Of a DNA stretch of 13,535 bases, positions 1 to 6,868 are shown in pieces. The stretch lies in contig JAFLSP010000039.1 in NCBI GenBank assembly GCA_022510885.1, forward strand, positions 1 to 13,535, in the 5' to 3' direction. Numbering within the stretch: the stretch's first letter is position 1; every line of letters begins with the position of its first letter. A program made the position numbers and the translations under genes. Under the pieces are notes generated by a model, which worked only from the letters and a program-made list of their open reading frames with translations, made no database searches and was not told the origin of the DNA. Source of the DNA: Treponema sp. GTDB lineage: Bacteria > Spirochaetota > Spirochaetia > Treponematales > Treponemataceae.

Positions 1-29
1 TTCAAAAATCTGCGGAAGTATGATATACT
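1..29 (+). promoter_or_regulatory. Candidate sigma70 promoter with extended -10
   Basis: A -35-like hexamer TTCAAA (1-6) is followed after 17 bp by TATACT (24-29), which is preceded by TGA at 21-23, giving the TGn extended -10 form. Transcription would start near 36, leaving a leader of about 24 nt before the start codon at 60. The -35 matches TTGACA at only four of six positions and sits on the window edge, so upstream elements cannot be seen. It would drive the five-gene run to 4757. Confidence 0.6.
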
Positions 30-49
30 GTTCGTGCGCTTTGCGTGGT

Positions 50-53
50 GGAG
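50..53 (+). promoter_or_regulatory. Ribosome binding site deciding the first gene's start
   Basis: GGAG at 50-53 lies 6 nt before ATG at 60. This spacing favours the ATG at 60 over the in-frame GTG codons at 45 and 48, which have no purine-rich stretch at a suitable distance and would overlap this site. Confidence 0.65.
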
Positions 54-59
54 AAAGAG

Positions 60-1784
60 ATGATTGATGACAAAGATTTAGACCCGACTATTGCGGCCCT
101 GCTTGCGGAAGCGGAGGCAAACCAGCCGGAAATGCCGCAGGTTGCTTTCGACGAGGACGCGGTTGAGGACGTGACGGGCGCGATTGGTGTTCTAAAAGCC
201 GCGCAGGCGAGCGACGCACCGTTCAAGATGCCCGGCTCTAAGCTGCCATCGGAAACGGGCGCGGCGGAGGAAAACCCGCTTGCCAAGGTCGATTTAAGCG
301 TTACCAGTTTTACGCCCATCGAAAAGTGCTACGAGGACGAGTCCAACCATATTTTTGACGACAAGACCTACTATAAAACCGCGCTCATGGGCGAGGGCGA
401 GGCGGCACAGCGCGTGCATAAAATCCTCTCAAAATACCTCGTCTGCCAGGACCCCAAGGACCGCACGGTGTACCGCCAGCAGATTGTGACGGCGTACTGG
501 GAGCTGGTAAAGAATATTGCGCCCAAGGCGACGAGCAGGGAAATCCCGAATCCCAAGCGGATGCTGCTGCGTTTTGGCGTGGTGCTTCCGTCGCTGTTCA
601 CGCCCGAGCAGAAGCAGTTGTTCTCTACGGTCATCATGGACAACAACACGGGCGAGCCGGTGTATTATCTTGACGAATGGCTCCGCGACATCGGTACGGG
701 GCGGCTCTCGCTTTCCACGACGGACGAGGCGCGTCCCCGGAAGGCGGCGGGCACGGTTGACCAGCAGCAGCTGCTTTCGCTCAAGGGCAAGAACGACGGC
801 AAGTTGCAGACGGCGGAGAATATGCTGAGCGGCAAGGAGCATGAGCGGACGCTTCTTGAGAATGATTTGAAAAGCCGCGTGGACGCGCTGTGCAATCATC
901 CTCCGCTGCCCGCCCTTGAGCCGCACACGTCCGCGTATAGCGAAGTTCAGCTCAAGTTGTTTGCCGATATTCAGGACAGGCTGCGCGCGCTGCAAAGGAA
1001 CAACAAGGAAATCCTCGCCTATATGCGCGAGTTGGACGAGGCAAAGGCGACGGCAGGCTCGCTCGCGGCAAAGTTGAGCGCGCCGGTCATGGAAGTGAGT
1101 TCCTCCGAATTGAACGCGGAATTCAACACGGTGCGGCAGATGGCGAAGATGACCGTCGGGCGCAAGGGCAACCCGTTCCCCGTGTTCACGCGCGAATTCT
1201 ACCATTGTCTTCCGCAGCTGACGGGCTTCCGCGAGAACGTCATCAACACGCTGCACTGGATTGAGACGATTGACCCGAGCGCGTTCCACCGCATCCACAA
1301 GAACAAGGCGAACCGCATCGTTCCCTACGTGCTGCTCCTGCCGACTTACGGCGACTTCGGCTTCTGCTGGGAGCCGTTTGACCGCTACAACCGCGTCGCC
1401 AGTCGCGGGCGCATCGTCGTGCCGATGTACCCGCGCGATTTGAAAGTGTCGCTGCTCATGGCGGTGGCGGACTTGCGCTGGCAGGTCGCCAAGGAAAAGG
1501 CGTCGTTCTACTGGATGGAGGAGGGGCTGACCGGGCAGTATTACCAGTGGATTGACAGCCAGAAGCTCAAGGGCGACTTGAAGTCGTACTTCATTGCGGA
1601 CTACGTGCTGTGGATGACCAAAGAGGCGAACGGCACGCAGGTGATGGACAAGAAACTGCGCGCGATTTTCTGGCGCTACGTGCCGTTTGCGCAGGAGAAG
1701 AAGGACGACCTGAAAAAGCGCAGCATGGTCTACGCGGAGCTGTATCAGCGCGACCTGAACCGTGCGATGAGCGACGGCTACTGA
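60..1784 (+). CDS. Uncharacterised 574-aa cytoplasmic protein
   Basis: I do not recognise this family. The protein has no signal peptide and no membrane segment, so it is probably cytoplasmic. The first 40 or so residues are acidic and low in complexity. A more ordered, tyrosine- and tryptophan-containing region follows (roughly 90-215). Next comes a charged helical stretch (about 230-350) rich in Lys, Glu and Leu that could form coiled coils. The C-terminal third (about 370-570) is compact and aromatic-rich. No nucleotide-binding loop or catalytic signature is evident. The ATG at 60 is chosen because GGAG lies 6 nt upstream; a GTG at 45 would add five residues. The stop codon overlaps the next gene's start in the string TGATG, which suggests translational coupling with the lipoprotein downstream. 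Codon use matches its neighbours. It may be a lineage-restricted (spirochaetal) protein, but that is a guess from the lack of familiar motifs. Confidence 0.85.
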   Translation: MIDDKDLDPTIAALLAEAEANQPEMPQVAFDEDAVEDVTGAIGVLKAAQASDAPFKMPGSKLPSETGAAEENPLAKVDLSVTSFTPIEKCYEDESNHIFDDKTYYKTALMGEGEAAQRVHKILSKYLVCQDPKDRTVYRQQIVTAYWELVKNIAPKATSREIPNPKRMLLRFGVVLPSLFTPEQKQLFSTVIMDNNTGEPVYYLDEWLRDIGTGRLSLSTTDEARPRKAAGTVDQQQLLSLKGKNDGKLQTAENMLSGKEHERTLLENDLKSRVDALCNHPPLPALEPHTSAYSEVQLKLFADIQDRLRALQRNNKEILAYMRELDEAKATAGSLAAKLSAPVMEVSSSELNAEFNTVRQMAKMTVGRKGNPFPVFTREFYHCLPQLTGFRENVINTLHWIETIDPSAFHRIHKNKANRIVPYVLLLPTYGDFGFCWEPFDRYNRVASRGRIVVPMYPRDLKVSLLMAVADLRWQVAKEKASFYWMEEGLTGQYYQWIDSQKLKGDLKSYFIADYVLWMTKEANGTQVMDKKLRAIFWRYVPFAQEKKDDLKKRSMVYAELYQRDLNRAMSDGY

Positions 1785-2380
1785 TGGGGCAGATGATGCG
1801 AGGACGAAACATCGTGCTGCCGTTCGTGGCGGCGGTGTGCGCCGTGCTGTGCTCCTGCGGCTCGGCACGGCATGCGGCGGCGGGCGCGAACCTTAATCCC
1901 GTGTTCGTGACGGACAGGGCGACGTTTCACTTGCTGCCTACGGCGATGCGCGAAAAAAACATCGATGCCGTGCAGCACATTTCGGCGAAGTTCGGGGCGC
2001 GGGAATTTGAGTCGGACTGCCTGCTGATTGCGGACGGCGAGCAGCTTTCCCTCACGATGCTGAACGAGCTGGGGACGACGGTGGGCGAGCTGAACTACAA
2101 CAACGATTTGGTTGTGTTCAATACGGCGTTGTTTCCGTCGGCAATCAAGGCGGAGTACATCGTGGCGGACGTGCAGTTCTGCCTGTACCGTGCGGACGCG
2201 CTGCGCGCCGCGCTGGAGGAAATCGGCCTGCGTTTTGAGGTCGCTGCGGCGGACGGCGGCGAGACGCGGCGCATTTTTGACGGCGAAAAAGAAATCATAC
2301 ATATAGAAAAGACGGCGGAGCGGATTGCCTACACGAACGTCCTGCGTGGCTATGGGTATGTCTTGCAGGGCGCGTTCTGA
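1784..2380 (+). CDS. Putative outer-membrane lipoprotein, DUF3261/ApeN-like
   Basis: This 198-aa protein opens with a short basic stretch (Arg6, Arg8) and a hydrophobic segment (10-22). A lipobox-like LCSC follows, with Cys25 as the probable lipidation site, a relaxed form acceptable in spirochaetes. The mature part has the layout I associate with DUF3261 lipoproteins. It contains a segment around a surface-like 'ADGEQLSLTMLNELGT' run, a predicted beta-rich middle, an 'ADVQFCLYRADALRAAL' segment, and a terminal 'RGYGYVLQ'. DUF3261 members include ApeN, encoded directly before the ketosynthase apeO in aryl polyene clusters, which is the same position as here. Its biochemical role is not established; a role in handling or placing the lipid product in the outer membrane is an inference. 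The start at 1784 overlaps the previous stop by one base (TGATG). In-frame ATGs at 1793 and 1796 are also possible and leave the signal peptide intact. The next gene's start also overlaps this stop by one base. Confidence 0.75.
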   Translation: MGQMMRGRNIVLPFVAAVCAVLCSCGSARHAAAGANLNPVFVTDRATFHLLPTAMREKNIDAVQHISAKFGAREFESDCLLIADGEQLSLTMLNELGTTVGELNYNNDLVVFNTALFPSAIKAEYIVADVQFCLYRADALRAALEEIGLRFEVAAADGGETRRIFDGEKEIIHIEKTAERIAYTNVLRGYGYVLQGAF

Positions 2381-3567
2381 TGAAGGCGTACCTTTCGCGC
2401 CCGGCGGTGCTGTGCGGCGCGGGCACTGACGCGGAGTCGTTTTTTGGCGCGCTTACGGCGGGTGACCGTTCGGGGCTTGTGCGTGTGCGCTGCGGCACGG
2501 ACGGCGACGGCAACGACCGCTTTTTCTGGGCGGGGCAGATTGCCGAGGGCGTTCTGCGGCCGACGGGCGACCCATTCGATATGCGCGTCTTGCAGATTTT
2601 GGACGGCGCGCTCACCCAACTTACACCAGTCGTACAGAACGTGACTGCGCGGTACGGCGCGGACAGAATCGGCGTGTGCCTGGGGCAGTGCGACAACGGC
2701 TCGGCGCGGTCCTTTGCGGCGCACCGTGCGCTGTGGACGGACGGCGCGTTTCCGGCGGGGTACGCGCTTGCCGTGCAGGGCGCGGACTATCCTGCCGCGT
2801 TTGCGGCGCGGAAGTTCGGCGTGACGGGCGTTTCGCTCGGTTTTGCGACGGCCTGTGCGTCAAGCGCGACGGCACTCGTCAAGGCGCGGCAGCTCATTCG
2901 CGCGGGGCAGTGCGACGCGGTGATTGCCGGTGGCGTTGACATCGCTTCCCCCACGACACTGCTCGGTTTTGACAGCCTTGAGGCAATCAGCGCGGAACGG
3001 ACGAATCCTTTTAGCGCGAACCGCGCGGGAATCACGCTGGGCGAAGGCGCGGCGTTTTTCGTGCTGAGCAAGGACGACGTGGACGAGACGCGGGTCGTGC
3101 TTGCGGGCGCGGGGGAAAGCGCCGATGCAAGCCACATGACGGCGCCGCTCGCGGACGGCAGCGGTGCGGCACAGGCAATGCGCGCCGCCTTGGACGACGC
3201 GGGCATTGCGGCGGACGACATCGACTACGTGAACCTGCACGGCACGGGCACGAAACTGAACGACAGCATGGAGGCGACGGCGGTGGACGCGGTGTTCGCG
3301 GGTCGCCCTGTTTCGGTCAGTTCGACCAAGGCGATGACGGGGCATACGCTCGGCGCGGCGGGCGCGCTGGAGCTTGCCGCGTGTTTTTTGGCGATACAGC
3401 GGCAGCGGCTTCCGGTGCACGTGTGGGACGGCGCGTTCGACGACGGCTTTCCGCGCCTCAACTTCGTTTCCGACCCGCGGCCGGGCAAAGAAATCACCTG
3501 CTGCATGAGCAACAGTTTTGCGTTCGGCGGGTGCAACGTGAGCCTCATCATCAGAAAGGACGCATGA
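2380..3567 (+). CDS. Beta-ketoacyl-ACP synthase, ApeO/FabF-like
   Basis: This 395-aa condensing enzyme of the thiolase fold would elongate an acyl chain by decarboxylative condensation with malonyl-ACP. The Cys-His-His triad is intact: Cys159 in TACASS, His287 in HGTGT and His322 in MTGHTLGAAGA. The structural Lys317 is in the SSTK segment. The C-terminal SNSFAFGGCN matches the NSFxFGG loop of KAS II enzymes. The N-terminus (YLSRPAVLCGAG) resembles ApeO-type ketosynthases of aryl polyene clusters more than housekeeping FabF, and the length is slightly under FabF's roughly 410 residues. The lipoprotein upstream and the dehydratase and ketoreductase downstream support a dedicated polyene or modified-lipid role. 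A FabF-type role in ordinary fatty acid synthesis is the alternative. The start ATG overlaps the upstream stop (TGATG), with AGGG 9 nt before it. Confidence 0.9.
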   Translation: MKAYLSRPAVLCGAGTDAESFFGALTAGDRSGLVRVRCGTDGDGNDRFFWAGQIAEGVLRPTGDPFDMRVLQILDGALTQLTPVVQNVTARYGADRIGVCLGQCDNGSARSFAAHRALWTDGAFPAGYALAVQGADYPAAFAARKFGVTGVSLGFATACASSATALVKARQLIRAGQCDAVIAGGVDIASPTTLLGFDSLEAISAERTNPFSANRAGITLGEGAAFFVLSKDDVDETRVVLAGAGESADASHMTAPLADGSGAAQAMRAALDDAGIAADDIDYVNLHGTGTKLNDSMEATAVDAVFAGRPVSVSSTKAMTGHTLGAAGALELAACFLAIQRQRLPVHVWDGAFDDGFPRLNFVSDPRPGKEITCCMSNSFAFGGCNVSLIIRKDA

Positions 3568-4017
3568 ATGGGCAGGGCGATTGAAAAGGACGAGCTGATG
3601 ACGCTCGTGCCGCACAAGGGCAAGATGTTTCTGATTGACCGCATCACCGGCTACGACACGGCGGCGTGGACGATTACTTCTGAGACGGTCGTGCGCGAAT
3701 CCTGCCTGTTTTTTGACGCGGCGGCGGGCGGCATTCCGAACTATGTGCTGTTTGAATTCATCGCGCAGACCATTTCCGCGCTCACGGGCATCATCGTGCG
3801 CGAGAACAATCTGCCGGTGCGCATGGGCTTTATCCTGAGCGTGTCCGCGCTCTCGTTTTCCGTGCCGATTATCAGGGCGGGGCAGACGGTCAGCGTCAGC
3901 GCGTCGCGCACGGGCGAGGTGGACAACGTGTATACGTTCGTGGCGGACCTGTGCGTGGACGGCGTGGCGGTGGGCAGCGGCAGACTCACGGTGCTTGAGG
4001 TGAAAGAGGAGCAATAA
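3568..4017 (+). CDS. Hotdog-fold 3-hydroxyacyl-ACP dehydratase, ApeP-like
   Basis: This 149-aa single hotdog-domain protein is predicted to dehydrate 3-hydroxyacyl-ACP to the trans-2-enoyl form. His16 lies in VPHKGKMFLIDRI, equivalent to the catalytic His of FabZ in its PHR-type motif. Glu63 lies in the central helix segment VLFEFIAQTISAL, matching the catalytic acid of the FabZ/FabA group. The central segment GGIPNYVLFEFIAQ fits the ApeP subgroup better than FabZ, whose motif at this place is FPGxPxMPGVLxxE. The gene directly follows the ketosynthase: its ATG abuts the TGA, and AAAGGA lies 7 nt upstream. Paired with the ketoreductase it would complete a reduce-and-dehydrate half-cycle. No enoyl reductase is adjacent, which is what polyene formation needs. 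An ordinary FabZ role is less likely. Confidence 0.85.
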   Translation: MGRAIEKDELMTLVPHKGKMFLIDRITGYDTAAWTITSETVVRESCLFFDAAAGGIPNYVLFEFIAQTISALTGIIVRENNLPVRMGFILSVSALSFSVPIIRAGQTVSVSASRTGEVDNVYTFVADLCVDGVAVGSGRLTVLEVKEEQ

Positions 4018-4019
4018 TC

Positions 4020-4757
4020 ATGGAAAACGGGCAGAACGGCAAGCGCGTCCTGGTCACGGGCGCGTCCGGCGGCATTGGGCGGGCGATTGCGCTTGCGTCC
4101 GCGCGCGCGGGCTATGAGGTGGTGGCGCACTATCGCCACGGCAAGGAGAAAGTGGACGCGCTCGTCGCGGAGATTGCGGCGGCGGGCGGACGGGCGACGG
4201 CAATGCAGTTTGACGTGGCAGACCGTGCCGACTGCGCCGCAAAACTTGAGGCATGGAGCGAGGAGCACGGCGCGTTCTGGGGCATCGTCTGCAACGCGGG
4301 CATCTGCGCCGACAACGCCTTTCCCGCGCTGAGCGACGAAAACTGGGACCGCGTTATCCACACGAATCTGGACGGCTTCTACAACGTGCTCAAGCCGCTG
4401 GTCATGCCGCTGTGCCGCAAAAAGCGCGGGCGGATTATCACGATTTCCAGCGTGAGCGGCGTGATGGGCAACCGCGGGCAGGTCAACTACAGCGCGAGCA
4501 AGGCGGGCATCATCGGCGCGACGAAGGCGCTTGCCGTGGAGCTTGCGAGCCGGCACATCACCGTGAACTGCATCGCGCCCGGCTTCATCGAGACGGAGAT
4601 GAGCAAGGACGCGCCAGTAGAGCATATCCTGCCGACCATTCCCCTTGGCCGCGCGGGAACGCCCGACGAGGTTGCCGCGCTCGCGGTCTTCCTGCTGAGC
4701 GAGGAGGCGGGCTACATCACGCGGCAGGTCATCGGCGTGAACGGTGGCATAATCTAG
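4020..4757 (+). CDS. fabG: 3-oxoacyl-ACP reductase (SDR), FabG/ApeQ-like
   Basis: This 245-aa classical short-chain dehydrogenase/reductase is predicted to use NAD(P)H to reduce 3-oxoacyl-ACP to 3-hydroxyacyl-ACP. The nucleotide-binding TGASGGIG is at residues 13-20, and the NAG motif lies in the central strand region. The catalytic set Ser144, Tyr157 and Lys161 has the same spacing as Ser138/Tyr151/Lys155 of E. coli FabG. The APGFIETEM segment and C-terminal VNGG are also family-typical. GAGGAG lies 8 nt before the ATG, and only 2 bp separate it from the dehydratase gene. Last of the ketosynthase-dehydratase-reductase trio, it corresponds in position to apeQ. FabG-type enzymes are versatile, so the sequence alone cannot tell a housekeeping reductase from a cluster-specific one; the context favours the latter. 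Confidence 0.9.
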   Translation: MENGQNGKRVLVTGASGGIGRAIALASARAGYEVVAHYRHGKEKVDALVAEIAAAGGRATAMQFDVADRADCAAKLEAWSEEHGAFWGIVCNAGICADNAFPALSDENWDRVIHTNLDGFYNVLKPLVMPLCRKKRGRIITISSVSGVMGNRGQVNYSASKAGIIGATKALAVELASRHITVNCIAPGFIETEMSKDAPVEHILPTIPLGRAGTPDEVAALAVFLLSEEAGYITRQVIGVNGGII

Positions 4758-4773
4758 CGTGATTTGCTATACT
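4744..4773 (+). promoter_or_regulatory. Candidate extended -10 promoter for the ECF-trk operon
   Basis: TATACT (4768-4773) is preceded by TGC (4765-4767), the extended -10 form. GTGGCA (4744-4749) lies 18 bp upstream and matches four of six -35 positions while overlapping the end of the ketoreductase gene. Transcription would start near 4779-4780, right at the GGAGG ribosome site (4780-4784), leaving a leader of only about 10 nt before ATG 4790. No terminator separates this from the upstream operon, so read-through is also possible. Confidence 0.55.
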
Positions 4774-4789
4774 GCGCGAGGAGGAATAC

Positions 4790-5425
4790 ATGACAAACAG
4801 AAATCGGAGCATTGCAATTGGAGGCGCGTTCAGCGCGCTCATCGTCGTCATGGTCGTGACGGGCCTGGGCTATATCCGCATCAGTCCGGTGATTTCGTAC
4901 ACGATTCTGCAAGTGCCGGTCGTGCTGGCGACGGTTCTTGGCGGGCTTGTCCCGGGGCTGATTGCGGGTTTCGTGTTCGGGCTGACGAGCCTGCTCAAGT
5001 CGGCGATTATGCCGATTTCATTGCTCGACCCCTGCTTCCTGAACCCGCTGTGCTCGGTCGTGCCGCGCGTGCTGATTGCGGTCGTTACGTGGCTCGTCTT
5101 TTCCGGGCTGAAAAAGATTCCGCGGTTTCCTCGCCTGGCGGCGGGCGTGGTCGCGGCGGTGGTCGGCTCGCTCGCGAACACGGTGCTCGTCTTTGCCTCG
5201 CTCTGCCTGGTCCACTTTGCCGAGATTGCGCCGATTGCGCAGAACGCGGTCGCGCAGTTTCCCTCGCTTGCGGGCGCGGCGTACATCGCCATCCTGCTGA
5301 TGTTCGCGCCGACTGCGCTGGTTGAAGGCGGCATCAGCGGCGTCATCACGGGGCTGGTGCTGACTGCGCTGGGCCTTGCCCGCCACGGAAAGGCAAAACT
5401 GAGCGCGGAAGCCGACGGGGAATAG
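4790..5425 (+). CDS. ECF transporter S-component, substrate unknown
   Basis: This 211-aa membrane protein fits the substrate-binding S-component of an energy-coupling factor vitamin transporter. Hydrophobic segments lie near residues 7-29, 34-50, 52-70, 86-107, 115-143 and 162-195, consistent with six helices. The stretch LQVPVVLATVLGGLVPG followed by GFVFGLTSL, and later VPRVLIAV and GSLANTVLVF, is the pattern of the PF12822 group (formerly DUF3816/COG4684). The group includes pantothenate-type and orphan S-components. The sequence shows no substrate-specific motif and no vitamin riboswitch precedes the gene. It lacks its own ATPase and EcfT partners here, so it would share a central ECF module encoded elsewhere (group II organisation). 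GGAGG lies 5 nt before the ATG. trkA follows after 3 bp, so the three genes are probably one transcript. Confidence 0.8.
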   Translation: MTNRNRSIAIGGAFSALIVVMVVTGLGYIRISPVISYTILQVPVVLATVLGGLVPGLIAGFVFGLTSLLKSAIMPISLLDPCFLNPLCSVVPRVLIAVVTWLVFSGLKKIPRFPRLAAGVVAAVVGSLANTVLVFASLCLVHFAEIAPIAQNAVAQFPSLAGAAYIAILLMFAPTALVEGGISGVITGLVLTALGLARHGKAKLSAEADGE

Positions 5426-5428
5426 GCG

Positions 5429-6865
5429 GTGAAAATCGTTATCATTGGCGCGGGTTTTACGGGCGTGCAGCTGGCAAAGCGGCTGATTAACGGAAAGAAC
5501 GACGTGGTGCTTATCGACAATGATGACGAGACCGTGCGCCATGCCTCAAACCGGCTTGACTGTGACGTTATCCAAGCGGACGGAAACAACCTTGCCACGC
5601 TTGAGGAGGCGGGGCTTGCCAAGGCGGACGCGCTGGTCTGCGTGACGAGCAGCGACGAGGTGAACATGATTACCTGCTCGCTCGTCGATTCGGTCTACCC
5701 GAAGCTGCTCAAAATCGCGCGCGTGCGCAACTATGCGTACTACGTGAACACGGCGAACACCACGCGGCGGTATGCGGGCGCGTTCGGCGAGAACCGCCGC
5801 CCGCTGTACGGCATCGACTTCATGGTGCATCCCGACGTTGAGGCGGCCGAGGCAATCATCAACGCGGTGGAGCACGGCGCGCTCATGGACTCCATTCCTT
5901 TTGGCGACGACTACGAGCTGGTGCGCGTGCCGGTTGAGGCGGGCTGCGCCGTGGACGGGCAGGTCGTGCAGAACATCCGCAGGCTCACGCAGAAGCCCAT
6001 CCTCATCGCCTACATCGAAAGCAAGGGCGAGACCTCGCTGCCTGACGGCTCGACGGTCATCAGGGCGGACGACTACCTGGGAATCCTGGCAAAAAAGGCT
6101 GACATCCCCGAGCTGTTGCAGCTGTGCGGCTCAAAAGGGCAGAAACTGAACAAAATCGCGCTCGTCGGGGCGGGAAGAATCGGCAGGATTGTGGCGGAGC
6201 GGCTGATTCAGCGCAAGAAAAGCCTGCTCGCGCGGCTGTTCGGCGGATTTCAGAAAAAAACGACGCAGGATTTCGTCATCATCGACAGCGACGAGACGCT
6301 CACGAAGCAGGCGGCGGAGGCCTTCCCCGACATCCGGGTGTTCCGGGCGGACGCGACCGACGAGGCGTTCTTGCAGGAGGAGGGCATTGACCACTTCGAC
6401 CTGACCATCTGCGTCACGCCGAACCACGAGATGAACATCGTCATGGCGGCCTTCATCGAGTCGGTGGGCGTGAAGAACGCCATCTGCCTCGTCTCCTCGG
6501 CGGCATTCGCGGACATCGCGCACCGGCTGGACATCGAGATTGCCGTGCCGCTGCGCGACACGGTGGTGGACAGCATCATGAGCCATCTGCGCGGCTCAAG
6601 CGTCACCGGCATCCACACGGTTACTGACGGCACGCTCGAAATCCTCGAAATCACCGTCACGGAAAAGTCGCAGGTGGGCGGCAAAATGCTCAAGGACATC
6701 GCGGAGAACGGCAAGTTCATCCTGCTGATGGTGCAGAAGGGCGCGAGTACCGCCTACACCATTCCCACGGGCAGCACGACGTTCTCGGCGGGCGACAACC
6801 TCGTGCTGATTACCACGCGCGACGACAATCAGCACATTCTGGAAAAATTCGGGGCGGAAAGCTGA
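5429..6865 (+). CDS. trkA: Trk potassium uptake regulatory subunit TrkA
   Basis: This 478-aa cytoplasmic protein binds NAD(H) and ATP-type nucleotides and gates the TrkH potassium channel. It has the TrkA layout of two tandem RCK units. The first Rossmann half has GAGFTG at residues 7-12 and Asp30 at the end of the second strand. The second has GAGRIG at 247-252 and Asp286. Each is followed by a C-terminal RCK subdomain (near 140-225 and 390-475). Two tandem units separate TrkA from single-unit KtrA. The start is GTG at 5429, with GGGG about 8 nt upstream and only 3 bp after the ECF gene; the GxGxxG motif close to the N-terminus supports it. trkH follows after 3 bp. The second Rossmann half is preceded by a short basic, Lys-rich segment near residue 240. 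Confidence 0.93.
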   Translation: MKIVIIGAGFTGVQLAKRLINGKNDVVLIDNDDETVRHASNRLDCDVIQADGNNLATLEEAGLAKADALVCVTSSDEVNMITCSLVDSVYPKLLKIARVRNYAYYVNTANTTRRYAGAFGENRRPLYGIDFMVHPDVEAAEAIINAVEHGALMDSIPFGDDYELVRVPVEAGCAVDGQVVQNIRRLTQKPILIAYIESKGETSLPDGSTVIRADDYLGILAKKADIPELLQLCGSKGQKLNKIALVGAGRIGRIVAERLIQRKKSLLARLFGGFQKKTTQDFVIIDSDETLTKQAAEAFPDIRVFRADATDEAFLQEEGIDHFDLTICVTPNHEMNIVMAAFIESVGVKNAICLVSSAAFADIAHRLDIEIAVPLRDTVVDSIMSHLRGSSVTGIHTVTDGTLEILEITVTEKSQVGGKMLKDIAENGKFILLMVQKGASTAYTIPTGSTTFSAGDNLVLITTRDDNQHILEKFGAES

Positions 6866-6868
6866 GCG

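Noticed and set aside
45..59. GTG start giving a five-residue longer first protein
   Set aside because: The GGAG at 50-53 would lie inside the coding region and is correctly placed for ATG 60.
1610..1783. N-terminal extension of the lipoprotein frame upstream of 1784
   Set aside because: It overlaps the first gene extensively and would bury the signal peptide. Starts at 1784, 1793 or 1796 put the hydrophobic segment at the N-terminus.
429..1868. 479-codon minus-strand open frame opposite the first gene
   Set aside because: Compositionally biased (Arg, Val, Leu, His), with no recognisable motif. The + frame has a promoter, a ribosome site and a coupled downstream gene.
2860..4014. 384-codon minus-strand open frame opposite the ketosynthase and dehydratase
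   Set aside because: Arg/His/Ala-rich shadow crossing two genes with intact active sites.
2380..4757. Interpretation as the housekeeping type II fatty acid synthesis cluster
   Set aside because: No acpP, fabD, fabH or enoyl reductase is adjacent. A lipoprotein gene leads the block, and the KS and DH motifs look ApeO/ApeP-like. Not fully excluded.
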